Assembly: GCA_965243545.1 (NCBI GenBank)
Contig: OZ251573.1
Coordinates: 3,162,001 to 3,226,000, forward strand
Origin: CATQHW01 sp965243545
GTDB taxonomy: Bacteria; Spirochaetota; Spirochaetia; SZUA-6; Bin103
Length of the DNA: 64,000 bases
Reading direction: 5' to 3'
Below the pieces are notes generated by a model. It ran no database searches. It saw nothing but the letters and a program-made list of their open reading frames with translations, and was not told where the DNA came from. Positions 9,054 to 18,327 of this stretch are shown piece by piece (position 1 is the stretch's first letter; every line of letters begins with the position of its first letter). Position numbers and translations under genes: made by a program.

Positions 9054-11954
9054 TTATCCGCCGGCGGCGTCCCGGCCGATCGTCAGAATGTAGTCGCGCA
9101 ACACCCGGATCTGGTGGTCGGCGTCGCCGCCCAGTATCTGCGGAGGCGTCGCGTGCGGATAGAAGGACGGCATCCTGGTGCCGGGCAGCAACGCCTGCGG
9201 ATCGGCGATCCAGTCGATGATCCACTGCGGCTTGAGCCGCTCGGCGGCGAGCGCGAAGTCGGGCGCCCACCGCTCCTCACCGCCCGCCGGCGTGACGCCG
9301 GCCTGGATGTGACAGGTGGTGCAGTTGAAGAAGCGGGGCGAGAAGAGCTCCTGCGCCGCGGCCAGCTCCTCCGGAGTGAGCGCCGGCTCGACCCGTTCCG
9401 TGAACGGAAACTCCTGCCCGTCGAGCGCGCTGAAGTAGCGGGCCAGATCGTTGATCTCACCGGCCGTGAAGCCGAAGGTCGGCATGCGCGCCGCCAACCA
9501 GGGGCGTATCTCGGACGGATCGTGCAGGAACTCGAACAGCCAGTCGGTCCGCACCTTGGCGCCCTCGCCGATCAGGTTGGGCGGTACGTAGCCGTCGGTG
9601 GCCGCCTGGGCGGCCGCGGCTCCCTGGCCGCGGTAGCGCTGCAGCCAGTCGGTGACGGTCGGGGCGATGGAACCGCCTTCGCCCTCTATGACGTGGCACG
9701 CCTGGCAGTTGTTGGTCCGCACCAGCTGCTGGCCGCGTTCGATCGCCAAGTTCTCCGGCGTGCGCGGCACGATCCGCGTCAGATCGGCGTCGGCCTCCGT
9801 GAAGCCGGCCAGCGCGGTGACCACCGCCTCGACCTGCTGGTCGGTGAAGTCGAAGTTCGGCATGCGCAACAGCGCGTCCGGCGCCAGCTCCTTGTGCCGG
9901 TCGAACGAGCGCGGGTCGCTCATCTTCTGCGTCCACCACGCGTAGCGCGAGTGTTCGATATGCAGGAAGCCAAAGTCGAACTGGTGCAGCGGTTTGGCGC
10001 CGATCGCCGTCAGCTCGGTGCCGATCGGCTTGGCTCCCTCGAATCCGGGTATCTCGTGGCACCCGAAGCAGCCGTACTGGCGGATCAGCCGCTCGCCGGC
10101 GTAGTTGAGCTGGGCGCCCAGGTCCATGGCCGCCGCCTGTTCGCGGGCCACGCTGGGCGGCGCGGTCTTGGCCAGGAAGTCGAACACGATCTGCCCGACC
10201 AGCTCCTCGTCCACGGGCGGCGGCGGCGGGTACGCGTCGTTGCGGAAGCTGACCAGGTAGGCGGTGACGTCGGCCGCCTCCTGCTCGGTCAGACGCATGT
10301 CCGGCATGCGCGTTTCGGCGTGATAGCTGGCCGGATCGAGCAGCCAGTTGTATATCCAGCGCGCGGTCGTCTTGGAACCGATGCCGGCCAGGTTGGGACC
10401 GAATTGACGCCGCAACGCGTCGCGGTCGGCGGCCGGCTCCTGACTGTCGGGAAGCTGGTGGCAGGCCAGGCAGCCGACCGACGCGACCAGCTCCTCGCCG
10501 CGCGCCGCGTTTCCCCCGGCCGGCGCCGCCGCCATCCGGTACCCGTCGGAGCGGTCCCACAGATAGGAGACCATGGCGTGGATTTCCTGCTCGGAACGCG
10601 CCAGCAGCTCGGGCGTGCTGTTGTTGGACTGGCCGAAGAAGGACGGCATCCACGCGGTGGCGCGGAACTCCTTGGGATCCTCAATCCAGCGGAAGGCCCA
10701 GTCTTCGGTCAGCTTGTCCTTGACGCGCGCCAGCGACGGGCCGCGCGCGCCCAGGTCCTGATAGGCGTCGATCTCGTGGCACCCGTAGCAGCCGGCGCGC
10801 TCGATCAGCGACAGCCCGAGGTTGAGCTTCTCCGCCCCTTTGATCGTGGTCTGGCCGGCGTGGCACTGGAAGCAGCCCGCCTCCGCGTAGCGCAGCGGGT
10901 GCATCGGCTCCTCCCACAGGTGGAACTCCCGCCACCGCCGGTCGGAGACCCAGGTGGCGCGCTGCTCTTCGCCGTCCGGCGTGTGCACGCTCCCGTAGAA
11001 GTCGGTGGCGCGGCCGCGGCCGCCGTGACAGCTGGTGCAGCCGAACTCCTCCAGCGGATGGGGAGAGTCGCTGGCCAGGAACAGATCGAGCTGCGGATGC
11101 GTGCGGTGCGGGTTGGGCGCCTGCGCCAAGTCCTCCCGCGATACGCCCTGGTGGCAGGTGACGCACCGGTCCACGCGCGGCACCGTCTCGAAGTTGAGGT
11201 CTTCGCGGATGTCGCTCAGCACGACTTGGTCGATCCTGAGCGACGGCTGCGCCAGGTCGATGATCGGCAGGTTGCGGACCGCCGTGCCGAGCCGGTTCCA
11301 GAAGTCCATGGCCGACGGATCGATGCGCTCCAGTTTGCCGCGCAGGACGTCGGCGTCGCGCTCCAGGCCGGTCACCGTCCGTTCGGCTTGGCGCAGATCT
11401 TCGCGGTAGACGGCCAGCTGCGCCTCCACGTCCTCCAGCAGCAGCGACGCCTGCTCGTGCTCGACGGTCGATTCCCGGTACCGCTCGAACAGCCGGTCCT
11501 TGCGGGAACGCTCCCGCTCCGCGTCGCCGCGCTGCTCCTCCTCGACACGGGCCTGCGCCTGCTCGAAGCGGTAGAGCGCCTCTTCATAGCGCGCCTTGTC
11601 CGTGAGGAAGCGCTGGTTGACCGCCTGGAAGTCGGTCTCCGCGCGGCGCACCTGCCGCTCGGCGGCGCGGATCTCGGCCTGGGCGTCGTTCTGGCGGTCG
11701 CGCGCGGCGCCGGCGGCGTCGACCGCCTGCCGGTACTCCGTCTCGCCTTCCAGCCGGGCGAGCTCCGTCTGGTACTGGCCGCGCGTTATCTGCCGGTCGA
11801 TGTCGCGGAACTCGCGCTGATGGCGCTTCCATTCGCGGTTGTAGTCCTGCAGAAAGGCGCCGGCCACCGCGGCGAGCAGCAGTATGGCGCTGACCGCAAA
11901 CCAGCGGTTGAGGCCCGCCGGCTTGTAGTGTCTCTCCCGGTCTCGATCAGCCAT
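9054..11954 (-). CDS. Octahaem c-type cytochrome with membrane anchor and coiled coil
   Basis: 966 residues. One membrane segment (about 19-35) anchors the protein. A long charged coiled coil follows (about 40-210), then eight CxxCH haem c sites with first cysteines at residues 264, 306, 361, 389, 495, 629, 750 and 878. This is far larger than the usual monohaem cytochrome c1 or f. It lies 22 bases downstream of the C-terminal cytochrome b gene, so it probably takes electrons from the Rieske centre and passes them to periplasmic acceptors. The coiled coil suggests oligomerisation or a spacer. Multihaem replacements of cytochrome c1/f are known in several phyla. The exact family was not checked. 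Confidence 0.88.
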   Translation of the reverse strand: MADRDRERHYKPAGLNRWFAVSAILLLAAVAGAFLQDYNREWKRHQREFRDIDRQITRGQYQTELARLEGETEYRQAVDAAGAARDRQNDAQAEIRAAERQVRRAETDFQAVNQRFLTDKARYEEALYRFEQAQARVEEEQRGDAERERSRKDRLFERYRESTVEHEQASLLLEDVEAQLAVYREDLRQAERTVTGLERDADVLRGKLERIDPSAMDFWNRLGTAVRNLPIIDLAQPSLRIDQVVLSDIREDLNFETVPRVDRCVTCHQGVSREDLAQAPNPHRTHPQLDLFLASDSPHPLEEFGCTSCHGGRGRATDFYGSVHTPDGEEQRATWVSDRRWREFHLWEEPMHPLRYAEAGCFQCHAGQTTIKGAEKLNLGLSLIERAGCYGCHEIDAYQDLGARGPSLARVKDKLTEDWAFRWIEDPKEFRATAWMPSFFGQSNNSTPELLARSEQEIHAMVSYLWDRSDGYRMAAAPAGGNAARGEELVASVGCLACHQLPDSQEPAADRDALRRQFGPNLAGIGSKTTARWIYNWLLDPASYHAETRMPDMRLTEQEAADVTAYLVSFRNDAYPPPPPVDEELVGQIVFDFLAKTAPPSVAREQAAAMDLGAQLNYAGERLIRQYGCFGCHEIPGFEGAKPIGTELTAIGAKPLHQFDFGFLHIEHSRYAWWTQKMSDPRSFDRHKELAPDALLRMPNFDFTDQQVEAVVTALAGFTEADADLTRIVPRTPENLAIERGQQLVRTNNCQACHVIEGEGGSIAPTVTDWLQRYRGQGAAAAQAATDGYVPPNLIGEGAKVRTDWLFEFLHDPSEIRPWLAARMPTFGFTAGEINDLARYFSALDGQEFPFTERVEPALTPEELAAAQELFSPRFFNCTTCHIQAGVTPAGGEERWAPDFALAAERLKPQWIIDWIADPQALLPGTRMPSFYPHATPPQILGGDADHQIRVLRDYILTIGRDAAGG

Positions 11955-11975
11955 CGCTACGCCCTATCCATCCGC

Positions 11976-13085
11976 CTATATGTTGAAGAAGACCTCGGGG
12001 ATCGAGATCACGTACTTGAGGTTGAACAGCCACCGCGAATACATCTTCAACGGCAGCGACAGCATGGACAGGAACAGGATGATCATCACGCCGTACTTGG
12101 CCTGGCCGAACCGCTCGTACAGGTCCTTGAAGGCGGTCTTCGCCAACAGGCCGGGCAGGATGAGGAAGTAGCCGAGCACGATCGCGAAGCCGAACGCCTC
12201 GCGCACGATCGGCGTGCGCGGCAGACCGATGCCGAGCACGCGCACGTAGATGATCTCCGACAGGTTTATGTTGTTGAGCACCACCCGCTTGTTGACGTCC
12301 CAGGTCTCGAACGGGCCGAAGAAGTTCCAGTTGGGGCCGCGCAGGAAGGTCCCGGTGTAGATCAGAAAGACCCACAGCGCCAGCCAGCCGAACATGAACA
12401 CGGACATGACGCGGCCGCGCTCGGCGAAGCTGTAGTAACCCTGACCGCCCTGCCGCTCGTCCAGGTACGGGATAGCCATCAGCCCGACGATGATGAGCGT
12501 GGGAAACACCACCCCGGCCAGCCACGGGTCGAAGTAGACCAGCATCTCCTGCAGCCCCAGGAAGTACCACGGCGCCTTGGACGGATTGGGCGATACGGTC
12601 GGGTTGGCCGGCTCCTCCAGCGGCGCCTTGAGTCCGATCGACCAGAACACCAGCAGCACGCTGATCAGGATGAGCGAGATGAACTCCACGTAGACCAGGT
12701 CCGGCCACACCAGCACCTTGCCGCCTTCCGCCTCGGCCGGCTTCTTGCCGTCGGCGACGCGCCGGTCGTTGGCGCGCGCCTGCTTCATGGCGAACCAGAG
12801 GAAGAAGACGACCACGAACATCAGGGCGGTGATCGGGATGTTGTCCGGCTTGGTGGCGATCGCGCGGAAGTCGGGATCGGTGAGCCCCAGCCCGAAGAAG
12901 GCGAGCAGGATGACCAGCAGGACCACGCCGCCGCCGTTGGTCCACAGGCGGTCGACGCGCAGGGCGTCGTGCACCTTGCGGAGCCCCCGGGTCGGCGGAA
13001 ACACCACCAGGGCAAGCACCAGCGTAATGCTGAACAGGATTGCCGGATCCGAGATCCGGTCGATGATCGAAGCGATGGTACCCAC
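11976..13085 (-). CDS. Cytochrome b C-terminal part (subunit IV/PetD-like)
   Basis: 369 residues with a GTG start at 13085. The protein has two helices at the N-terminus and a hydrophilic linker. The cytochrome b C-terminal core follows, including NPSKAPWYFLGLQE, where APWY replaces the PEWY of the quinol-oxidation site. About eight membrane helices are visible, more than classical subunit IV, so N- and C-terminal extensions have been added. It forms one half of a split cytochrome b with the gene just upstream (gap 36 bases). Role: quinol oxidation in the cytoplasmic membrane, in concert with the Rieske protein. Confidence 0.88.
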   Translation of the reverse strand: MGTIASIIDRISDPAILFSITLVLALVVFPPTRGLRKVHDALRVDRLWTNGGGVVLLVILLAFFGLGLTDPDFRAIATKPDNIPITALMFVVVFFLWFAMKQARANDRRVADGKKPAEAEGGKVLVWPDLVYVEFISLILISVLLVFWSIGLKAPLEEPANPTVSPNPSKAPWYFLGLQEMLVYFDPWLAGVVFPTLIIVGLMAIPYLDERQGGQGYYSFAERGRVMSVFMFGWLALWVFLIYTGTFLRGPNWNFFGPFETWDVNKRVVLNNINLSEIIYVRVLGIGLPRTPIVREAFGFAIVLGYFLILPGLLAKTAFKDLYERFGQAKYGVMIILFLSMLSLPLKMYSRWLFNLKYVISIPEVFFNI

Positions 13086-13121
13086 GTTTCCGCCGTTTCC
13101 CGCCGTGTTCCCTGCAGGCCC

Positions 13122-13955
13122 TTAGGTGGGACCCGATATGCCGCCGTCCTTACGGACGCGCCAGAAGTGCACGATCATGAAGATCATCACGATGAACGGT
13201 ACGCCTATGCAGTGCAGGACGTAGAAGCGGAGCAGGGTCGCCTCGCCCACGAAGCGGCCGCCGGCCAGCGCGAACTTGGCGTCCGCGCCGGCGTGCACGA
13301 AGTTGACGTCGCCGAGCTGGAGCAGCGCCGCGCCGGGCCCCTCGTGGCCCAGGAACGGGGCCGCGCGCGCCATGTTGAGCCCCACAGTGACCGCCCAGAT
13401 GGCCAGCTGGTCCCACGGCAGCAGATAGCCGGTGTAGCTGAGGAACATGGTGAGCGTCAGCAACAGCACGCCGATCGCCCAGTTGAATTCGCGCGGCGGC
13501 TTGTAGGAGCCGGTCATGAAGACGCGGAACATGTGCAGCCAGACGGTGATCACCATCAGATGGGCGCCCCAGCGGTGGATCTCCCGCATGATGCCGAGCG
13601 GCACCTGCGATCCCAGATCGATGATGTCGCCGTAGGCGTGCTGGGACGTCGGCCGGTAGTAGAACATCAGCAGGATGCCGGTGACGGTGAGCACCAGAAA
13701 CACGAAGAACGACAGGCCGCCCATGCACCACGTGTACCGGACCTTGACCGCGTGCTTGGGCAGGCGCACCGGATGCAGGTGCAGAAAGACGTTGTTGAGC
13801 ACCGACATCATGCGCTGCCGGCGCGAGACCGGGACGCCGGTGCGGAAGATCGACTTCCATACCTGCGTCTCGCCGATCGCCTTCACGGCGCCGGGGGCGC
13901 CCTTGCCGGCCCCCTGCTTGCCGTTCGACTGACTGCTGCCGTTCCGTTTGGCCAT
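13122..13955 (-). CDS. Cytochrome b N-terminal part (b6-like, dihaem)
   Basis: 277 residues with four main membrane helices. Histidines for the two b haems are visible in RWGAH, WLHMFR, VLHCIG and IVHFWR, the pairing expected for cytochrome b/b6. SYTGYLLPWDQLA is the conserved stretch near the quinone site. A basic, Ser/Gly-rich N-terminal tail of about 45 residues precedes the first amphipathic helix. It lies between the Rieske gene and the C-terminal cytochrome b gene, as in b6f-like and split-b bc complexes. It carries electrons from the low-potential haem across the membrane to a second quinone site. Confidence 0.92.
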   Translation of the reverse strand: MAKRNGSSQSNGKQGAGKGAPGAVKAIGETQVWKSIFRTGVPVSRRQRMMSVLNNVFLHLHPVRLPKHAVKVRYTWCMGGLSFFVFLVLTVTGILLMFYYRPTSQHAYGDIIDLGSQVPLGIMREIHRWGAHLMVITVWLHMFRVFMTGSYKPPREFNWAIGVLLLTLTMFLSYTGYLLPWDQLAIWAVTVGLNMARAAPFLGHEGPGAALLQLGDVNFVHAGADAKFALAGGRFVGEATLLRFYVLHCIGVPFIVMIFMIVHFWRVRKDGGISGPT

Positions 13956-14001
13956 TCAGGTGACTCCGTTACCGGTCAAAGGTGTCATGGGAAGTGGACG
14001 G

Positions 14002-14547
14002 TCAGACGGCGAGAAAGGACGACGGATCGCTCCATTCGCCCTTCTCCCACTGATACTTCCGGGTCTTGTCGACCACGATCTGGCCGTCGTCGCCGAGCGA
14101 GATGCTGTAGCGCTCCAGCGGGCGCGGGGCCGGACCCTCGAAGTTGATGCCGGTGATGCGAAAACCGCTGCCGTGGCACGGGCACTTGAACTTGGCGTCG
14201 GCCTCCAGCCAGTTGGGGGTGCAGCCGAGGTGGGTGCAGACGGTCGACAGCGCGTACACCGACTCCTCGTCGCGGATGATCCAGACCCCGAACTGATCCT
14301 TCCAGCGGGTCGACACCTCGCCGATCGTGTATTCGTCCACGAAGCCGGCGCGGAAGGTCTGGGGCGGCTCGAACAGCACGTTCGGGAACAGGAAGCGCAC
14401 CAAGCCGGCCACCGAGCCGAGCACGATCCCGGTGAAGGCGATCCACGCCACGGCGAGCGTGGACAGGAACGACCGCCGCGTCATGCCGCCCCCAGACTCC
14501 GCCCGGGAGCCGGGAGAGGCTGCTGCGGCGTCTCCGGTCTTGCCCAT
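14002..14547 (-). CDS. Rieske [2Fe-2S] iron-sulfur protein
   Basis: 181 residues. An N-terminal TRRSFLS sequence followed by a hydrophobic helix is a twin-arginine-type signal anchor. The cluster motifs CTHLGC and CPCHGSGF provide two cysteines and two histidines, plus the disulfide pair. It oxidises quinol at the outer site of cytochrome b and hands the electron to the octahaem cytochrome encoded downstream. The first ATG (14547) gives a 21-residue hydrophilic leader before the twin arginines. The ATG at 14484, immediately before them, is an alternative start. Confidence 0.93.
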   Translation of the reverse strand: MGKTGDAAAASPGSRAESGGGMTRRSFLSTLAVAWIAFTGIVLGSVAGLVRFLFPNVLFEPPQTFRAGFVDEYTIGEVSTRWKDQFGVWIIRDEESVYALSTVCTHLGCTPNWLEADAKFKCPCHGSGFRITGINFEGPAPRPLERYSISLGDDGQIVVDKTRKYQWEKGEWSDPSSFLAV

Positions 14548-14634
14548 CAGCGTACCTGCATCCCCATATCGTCGATCACGGTCGGATTCTTCACCATTCC
14601 CCGGTCTCTGTCCACTGGCTCCGGTCTCCGTCCA

Positions 14635-15615
14635 CTAGCGCAACGCCTCCGCTGCCGCGCGGCGGACCCGCGGGTCGACGTCGCCGGACGCCAGCCCGCG
14701 CACGCGCTCGATCAGCTGCGGCCCGCCCAGGCCGGCCGCGACGTTCACCGCCACCTCCATTATGTCACTCTGCTCGTCCGCGTCAACATTGGGGAAGCCG
14801 GCCAGGTACTCGCGGTCCAGCAGCTGCATCAGCACCTCGGCGCCGGCGCCGCTGCCGAGCCCGGCCAGCGCGATGGCGGCGAACCAGCGGACGTTCGGCT
14901 CCTCGTCGAACAGCAGCGGCTCCAGCGCCGGGACCGTCGACGGGTCGCCCACGGCGCCGATCGTGCGCACCGCGGAGGTGCGGACGCGCGCCGATCCGTG
15001 CCGCAGGTACGGCAGCAGCGCCGGCAGCTCGTCCGCGCCGGCCAGGAAGCCGAGCGCGTGCATGAAGAAGGAGGCGGACAGCTCGCTCTCTTCGGCGGCC
15101 AGCGCGTCGAGCAGCGGGCCGACGAAGCGGCGGTCGCCGGTCAGCGCCATCGCCTGCGACAGGTACTGCCGCACGCGCGCGTCGTCGCCGGCCGCCTCCG
15201 TGAACGCCAGGTTCATCTGGTCGACGAACCGCTGGTCGGTCGGCACGTCGCCGGTGCGCTGCAGGTCGTACAGCAGCGTGCTCAGGTCGAACGCCGCCTG
15301 CCAGCGGCGCGTCTGGCCGCCGACCCGCACGTCAGCCAGGTAGTCGAGCGCGTCCGCCGGCTCGGAGGAGAGGATGGAGACGCCGGCGATCACCAGCACG
15401 GCCAGCACCGCGATCAGCAGCGGGATGACGAAGAACGAATGGATGATGACGCCGAGCCCGGAGCGCTTGGGCGGGCCGGCCGCGCCGTTCCCGGGGGCGT
15501 TGCCGCCGGGGGTGCTGCTGGCGGCGTCGACCTCCGACGCCCCTTCCGGGCCGGCCACGCCGGCAGTGTACGGATGCCGGCCGGCGCCGTCAAACGGCCG
15601 CGCCGACCGGGCCAA
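14635..15615 (-). CDS. Membrane-anchored HEAT-repeat protein
   Basis: 326 residues from the TTG at 15615, or about 307 from the GTG at 15558; neither has a clear ribosome site. The N-terminus is low-complexity, followed by one membrane helix (around residues 55-80). The remainder is helical repeats such as VRTSAVRTIGAVGDP and NVRWFAAIALAGLG, typical of HEAT or phycobilisome-lyase-like repeats. As first gene of the respiratory operon it is probably a periplasmic or cytoplasmic scaffold for the complex. HEAT proteins occur beside such complexes in other bacteria, but their role is not settled. Confidence 0.72.
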   Translation of the reverse strand: MARSARPFDGAGRHPYTAGVAGPEGASEVDAASSTPGGNAPGNGAAGPPKRSGLGVIIHSFFVIPLLIAVLAVLVIAGVSILSSEPADALDYLADVRVGGQTRRWQAAFDLSTLLYDLQRTGDVPTDQRFVDQMNLAFTEAAGDDARVRQYLSQAMALTGDRRFVGPLLDALAAEESELSASFFMHALGFLAGADELPALLPYLRHGSARVRTSAVRTIGAVGDPSTVPALEPLLFDEEPNVRWFAAIALAGLGSGAGAEVLMQLLDREYLAGFPNVDADEQSDIMEVAVNVAAGLGGPQLIERVRGLASGDVDPRVRRAAAEALR

Positions 15616-15749
15616 CGGTGGCGGTCTGGCGGTCTCCGTGCGGACCGGGTACGATCAGATGGGTGGTGAACGACCAGCGCGCGTTGCCGGAGGCCGACCC
15701 GGCGGAGGACTTCAAGCTGGTAGACGCCCCCCAGGAGGAGCAGTCGAAG

Positions 15750-15995
15750 ATGGCCGATAACGACATGCAGGCGGAGCTGGCGCGGCTCAAGGCGGAGAAC
15801 GCCGCGCTCAAGGCGCGCGCGTCCGGTCCGCTGACGCTCAAGGTGAGCCAGAAGGGCGCCGTGTCCGTGTACGGGATGGGGCGGTTCCCGGTGACGCTGT
15901 ACAAGGAGCAGTGGGAACGGCTGCTCGACATGGCGGACGACATTCGCGCCTTCATCGAACAGAACGCCGCCAAGCTGAAGACGCTCGACGGCTGA
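15750..15995 (+). CDS. Small conserved protein with N-terminal coiled coil
   Basis: 81 residues. The ATG at 15750 is preceded by an AGGAGG site at 15733-15738, which decides the start against longer options. A leucine/alanine-rich helix (about residues 6-22) leads into a compact domain around KGAVSVYGMGRFPVTLYKEQW, and then a helical C-terminus. I recognise the pattern as a recurring small hypothetical protein but know no function. It stands alone on the plus strand, divergent from the respiratory operon. Confidence 0.7.
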   Translation: MADNDMQAELARLKAENAALKARASGPLTLKVSQKGAVSVYGMGRFPVTLYKEQWERLLDMADDIRAFIEQNAAKLKTLDG

Positions 15996-16046
15996 CGGCC
16001 GCCGATTTCGTAGCCCTTCCGGCCGAAGTCTCACGCCAAGCGCCGG

Positions 16047-16856
16047 TCAGTCAACCTCCAGGTCTTCGGCGTCGAGTTGATACCAGGCGACCTCTCCCGA
16101 ATCCACGGCAGGGCGAATGCGGTTGTCCAACCGCAGACTGACCACCACGGCGGAGGCGCGCAGACCGGTAAAGCGGGTCAGAAGTTGCGCGTTGCGGATC
16201 GCACGCTCGGTATCGCGCCCGTTGGCGGTGTAGGACACCTCCACCGCCAAGTAGCACTCCGTCCCGGCAGCGTCGGCGCCGCGCAGCACCATGTCGGCCC
16301 TGCGGAAACTGCGCAGATCGTGTTTGGAGACGTCGCCGGCGTCGGCGCGTTGCGCCAGGGACCGGAGATCGTCCCGGCTGAGGATGCCGACCAAGGAGAG
16401 GCCGAGGTCGTCAGCTATCATGCCGGCCTCCTCCATGGCGGCGTTTCTGGCGTGAGCGGCCTTGAGCGGTCCGATGTCGGCGCGGAGTTGATTCATCTCG
16501 CGCTGCAGGTCGTTGCGCTGTGCCAACAGCTGGCGCTCCAGGTCGGCCCGCTGTTCCAACAGCTGGCGCTCCAGGTCGGCGCGTAGCGCCAACAGCTGGC
16601 GCTCCAGGTCGGCGCGCTGTTCAAACAGCTGGCGCTCCAGGTCGGCGCGCAGATCAACCATCTGGCGCTCGAGCACGTCGAACCGGCGGTCAGTGGCGGC
16701 GATGAAGTCCGCCACGGTCTGCGGCAGATCGAGCAGCTCGCGCGTCAGCAGCCGCGCGCGCAACGCTTCCAGCCACTGCGGATGCTCATCGAGCACGCGG
16801 ACCATGTCCTCGACCGTCGCGATCTCCGGCGCCTGCACCTGATGCCTCACCGCCAT
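16047..16856 (-). CDS. Coiled-coil protein with PD-(D/E)XK-like C-terminus (DUF3782 type)
   Basis: 269 residues. A helical N-terminus (VEDMVRVLDEHPQWLEALR) is followed by an 11-residue repeated coiled coil of the RADLERQLLEQ type (about residues 65-125). The C-terminal domain has ECYLAVEVSYT and a RAIRNAQLL helix, resembling PD-(D/E)XK nuclease-like domains of the DUF3782 group found in cyanobacteria and archaea. The conserved E-x-S in a beta strand could be the remnant or active nuclease site. Function unknown. The start at 16856 avoids an upstream in-frame stretch that is only antisense of the neighbouring reductase. Confidence 0.7.
   Translation of the reverse strand: MAVRHQVQAPEIATVEDMVRVLDEHPQWLEALRARLLTRELLDLPQTVADFIAATDRRFDVLERQMVDLRADLERQLFEQRADLERQLLALRADLERQLLEQRADLERQLLAQRNDLQREMNQLRADIGPLKAAHARNAAMEEAGMIADDLGLSLVGILSRDDLRSLAQRADAGDVSKHDLRSFRRADMVLRGADAAGTECYLAVEVSYTANGRDTERAIRNAQLLTRFTGLRASAVVVSLRLDNRIRPAVDSGEVAWYQLDAEDLEVD
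16525..16656 (-). repeat. Four 33-bp tandem repeats encoding hendecads
   Basis: Units at 16525-16557, 16558-16590, 16591-16623 and 16624-16656 share a 24-base core beginning AACAGCTGGCGCTCC and vary at the end. Each encodes one 11-residue coiled-coil turn. A degenerate fifth unit follows. Unit number can change without breaking the frame. Confidence 0.9.
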
Positions 16857-16936
16857 ACTATGCCGGCGCGCCGGCCGGGCGGTCAAGAATGCGCCGATCA
16901 CGGCGCGGCCGGCCGCCGAGGGGGGATTCGGGGCGT

Positions 16937-18301
16937 TCAGTCCAGGACGGCGAGCATCTCCTCGATGCGGGTGAACTTCTCTCGCGGCTTGCCGGCGGCG
17001 CGGCCGGCCGCCACCTCGGCGGCGTCTATGGCCCGCCAGTCCCGGTAGCTCACCGGCCGCACGCCCCGGCCGCGGAGCTGCGCGAGCAACGCTCCGGTAT
17101 CGGGCGTGGAGCACGCGGCCAGTCCGTCGAGGTCGGCCAGCAGATTGCGGGCGGTCTCCGTGCTGTCCGGCTTGTTGGTGCCGATCACCCCGGAGGGGCC
17201 GCGCTTGATCCAGCCGGCGGCGTACAGACCCGGCAGCACCGCGCCGTCCTCGGTGACGCGCCCGCCCCGGTTGGGAAACACGCCGCGGCGGTCGTCGAAC
17301 GGCACCCCTGCGATCGGCACGCCGCGGTAACCGACGCTACGGAAGAACAGTCCGCACGGCATCTCCACCGTCCGGCCGGTGCCCTCCGCCCACTGGCCGC
17401 CGGCGTCGCCGGCCAGGCGGTTCTTCTCCAGGGTGAGCCGCTGCACGCGGCCGTCGCCGGCCAGCTCCTTGGGGCTGCGGAAGAAATGGACGACGATCCG
17501 CTTGGCGCAGCCGCTGGCCGGTCCGGCTTCGCGCAGCTCGCCGAGCGCCTTCCAGTTGCGCTGCGCGTCGGTGTTGCCGGCGTCGTCGAGCTCCGCCCGG
17601 CAGGCGGGGCCGAGCTCGAAGTCGGCCTGGTCGTTGAAGTGCAGCGCGCAGTCGCCAAGCTCGCCGAGCTCGCGGATCTCCTTGCTGGTGAAGGCGGCCT
17701 GCACGGGGCCGCGGCGGCCCACCATGTGCACCTCGCGCACCTTGCTTTCCGCCAGCGCGTCCAGGGCGTGGGCGGCTATGTCGGTGCCGGCCAGCTCGTC
17801 GACGGTCTTGGCCAGGATGCGGGTCACGTCGACGGCCACGTTGCCCTGGCCGATCACGACCGCGGCTTCCGCTGACAGGTCGAAGCTGAGGTCGCGGTAG
17901 TCGGGATGGCCGTTGTACCAGCCCACGAACGCGGTGGCGGTGTGGCTGCCGGGCAGGTCGATGCCGGGGATGGCGAGCGTGCGGTCGGTCTCCGCCCCGC
18001 AGGTGAACACGACCGCGTCGTAGCAACGCTGCAGGTCGGCGACGCTCACGTCGCGGCCGACCATCACGTTGCCGATGAAGCTGCAGCGGTCGTTGGCGGC
18101 GGTCCGCTCGTACACGCGGATCACGTTCTTGATCTTCTGGTGGTCGGGGGCGACGCCGCCGCGCACCAGCCCGAACGGGGTCGGCAGGCGGTCGATGACG
18201 TCGACCTGCAGGTTCCGCTCATCCTTCAGCAGCACGTCGGCGGCGTAGAAGCCGCTGGGGCCGCTGCCCACGATCGCTACGCGCCGTCCTTTGTCGCTCA
18301 T
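16937..18301 (-). CDS. Ferredoxin-NADP+ reductase, FprA/adrenodoxin-reductase type
   Basis: 454 residues, a full-length match to the FprA family. The FAD site is VGSGPSGFYAAD near the N-terminus. DVIDRLPTPFGLVRGGVAPDH is the family signature, and GQGNVAVDVTRIL forms the NADP site. GWIKRGPSGVIGTNK near the C-terminus is also diagnostic. A GGAGGA ribosome site lies just ahead of the ATG. It exchanges electrons between NADPH and ferredoxin in the cytoplasm. Two ferredoxins encoded about 1 kb upstream (19163-19794, same strand) are natural partners. Confidence 0.92.
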   Translation of the reverse strand: MSDKGRRVAIVGSGPSGFYAADVLLKDERNLQVDVIDRLPTPFGLVRGGVAPDHQKIKNVIRVYERTAANDRCSFIGNVMVGRDVSVADLQRCYDAVVFTCGAETDRTLAIPGIDLPGSHTATAFVGWYNGHPDYRDLSFDLSAEAAVVIGQGNVAVDVTRILAKTVDELAGTDIAAHALDALAESKVREVHMVGRRGPVQAAFTSKEIRELGELGDCALHFNDQADFELGPACRAELDDAGNTDAQRNWKALGELREAGPASGCAKRIVVHFFRSPKELAGDGRVQRLTLEKNRLAGDAGGQWAEGTGRTVEMPCGLFFRSVGYRGVPIAGVPFDDRRGVFPNRGGRVTEDGAVLPGLYAAGWIKRGPSGVIGTNKPDSTETARNLLADLDGLAACSTPDTGALLAQLRGRGVRPVSYRDWRAIDAAEVAAGRAAGKPREKFTRIEEMLAVLD

Positions 18302-18327
18302 CGGTTCCTCCGTATGATACCGGGCCT

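Noticed and set aside
9114..14147. A 1,677-codon plus-strand frame across the respiratory operon
   Set aside because: Antisense to five clear genes with haem, Rieske and cytochrome b motifs; the product is low-complexity and histidine/arginine-rich.
16525..16656. Short regular repeats that might be a CRISPR array
   Set aside because: Units are contiguous 33-bp without spacers and code for a coiled coil.
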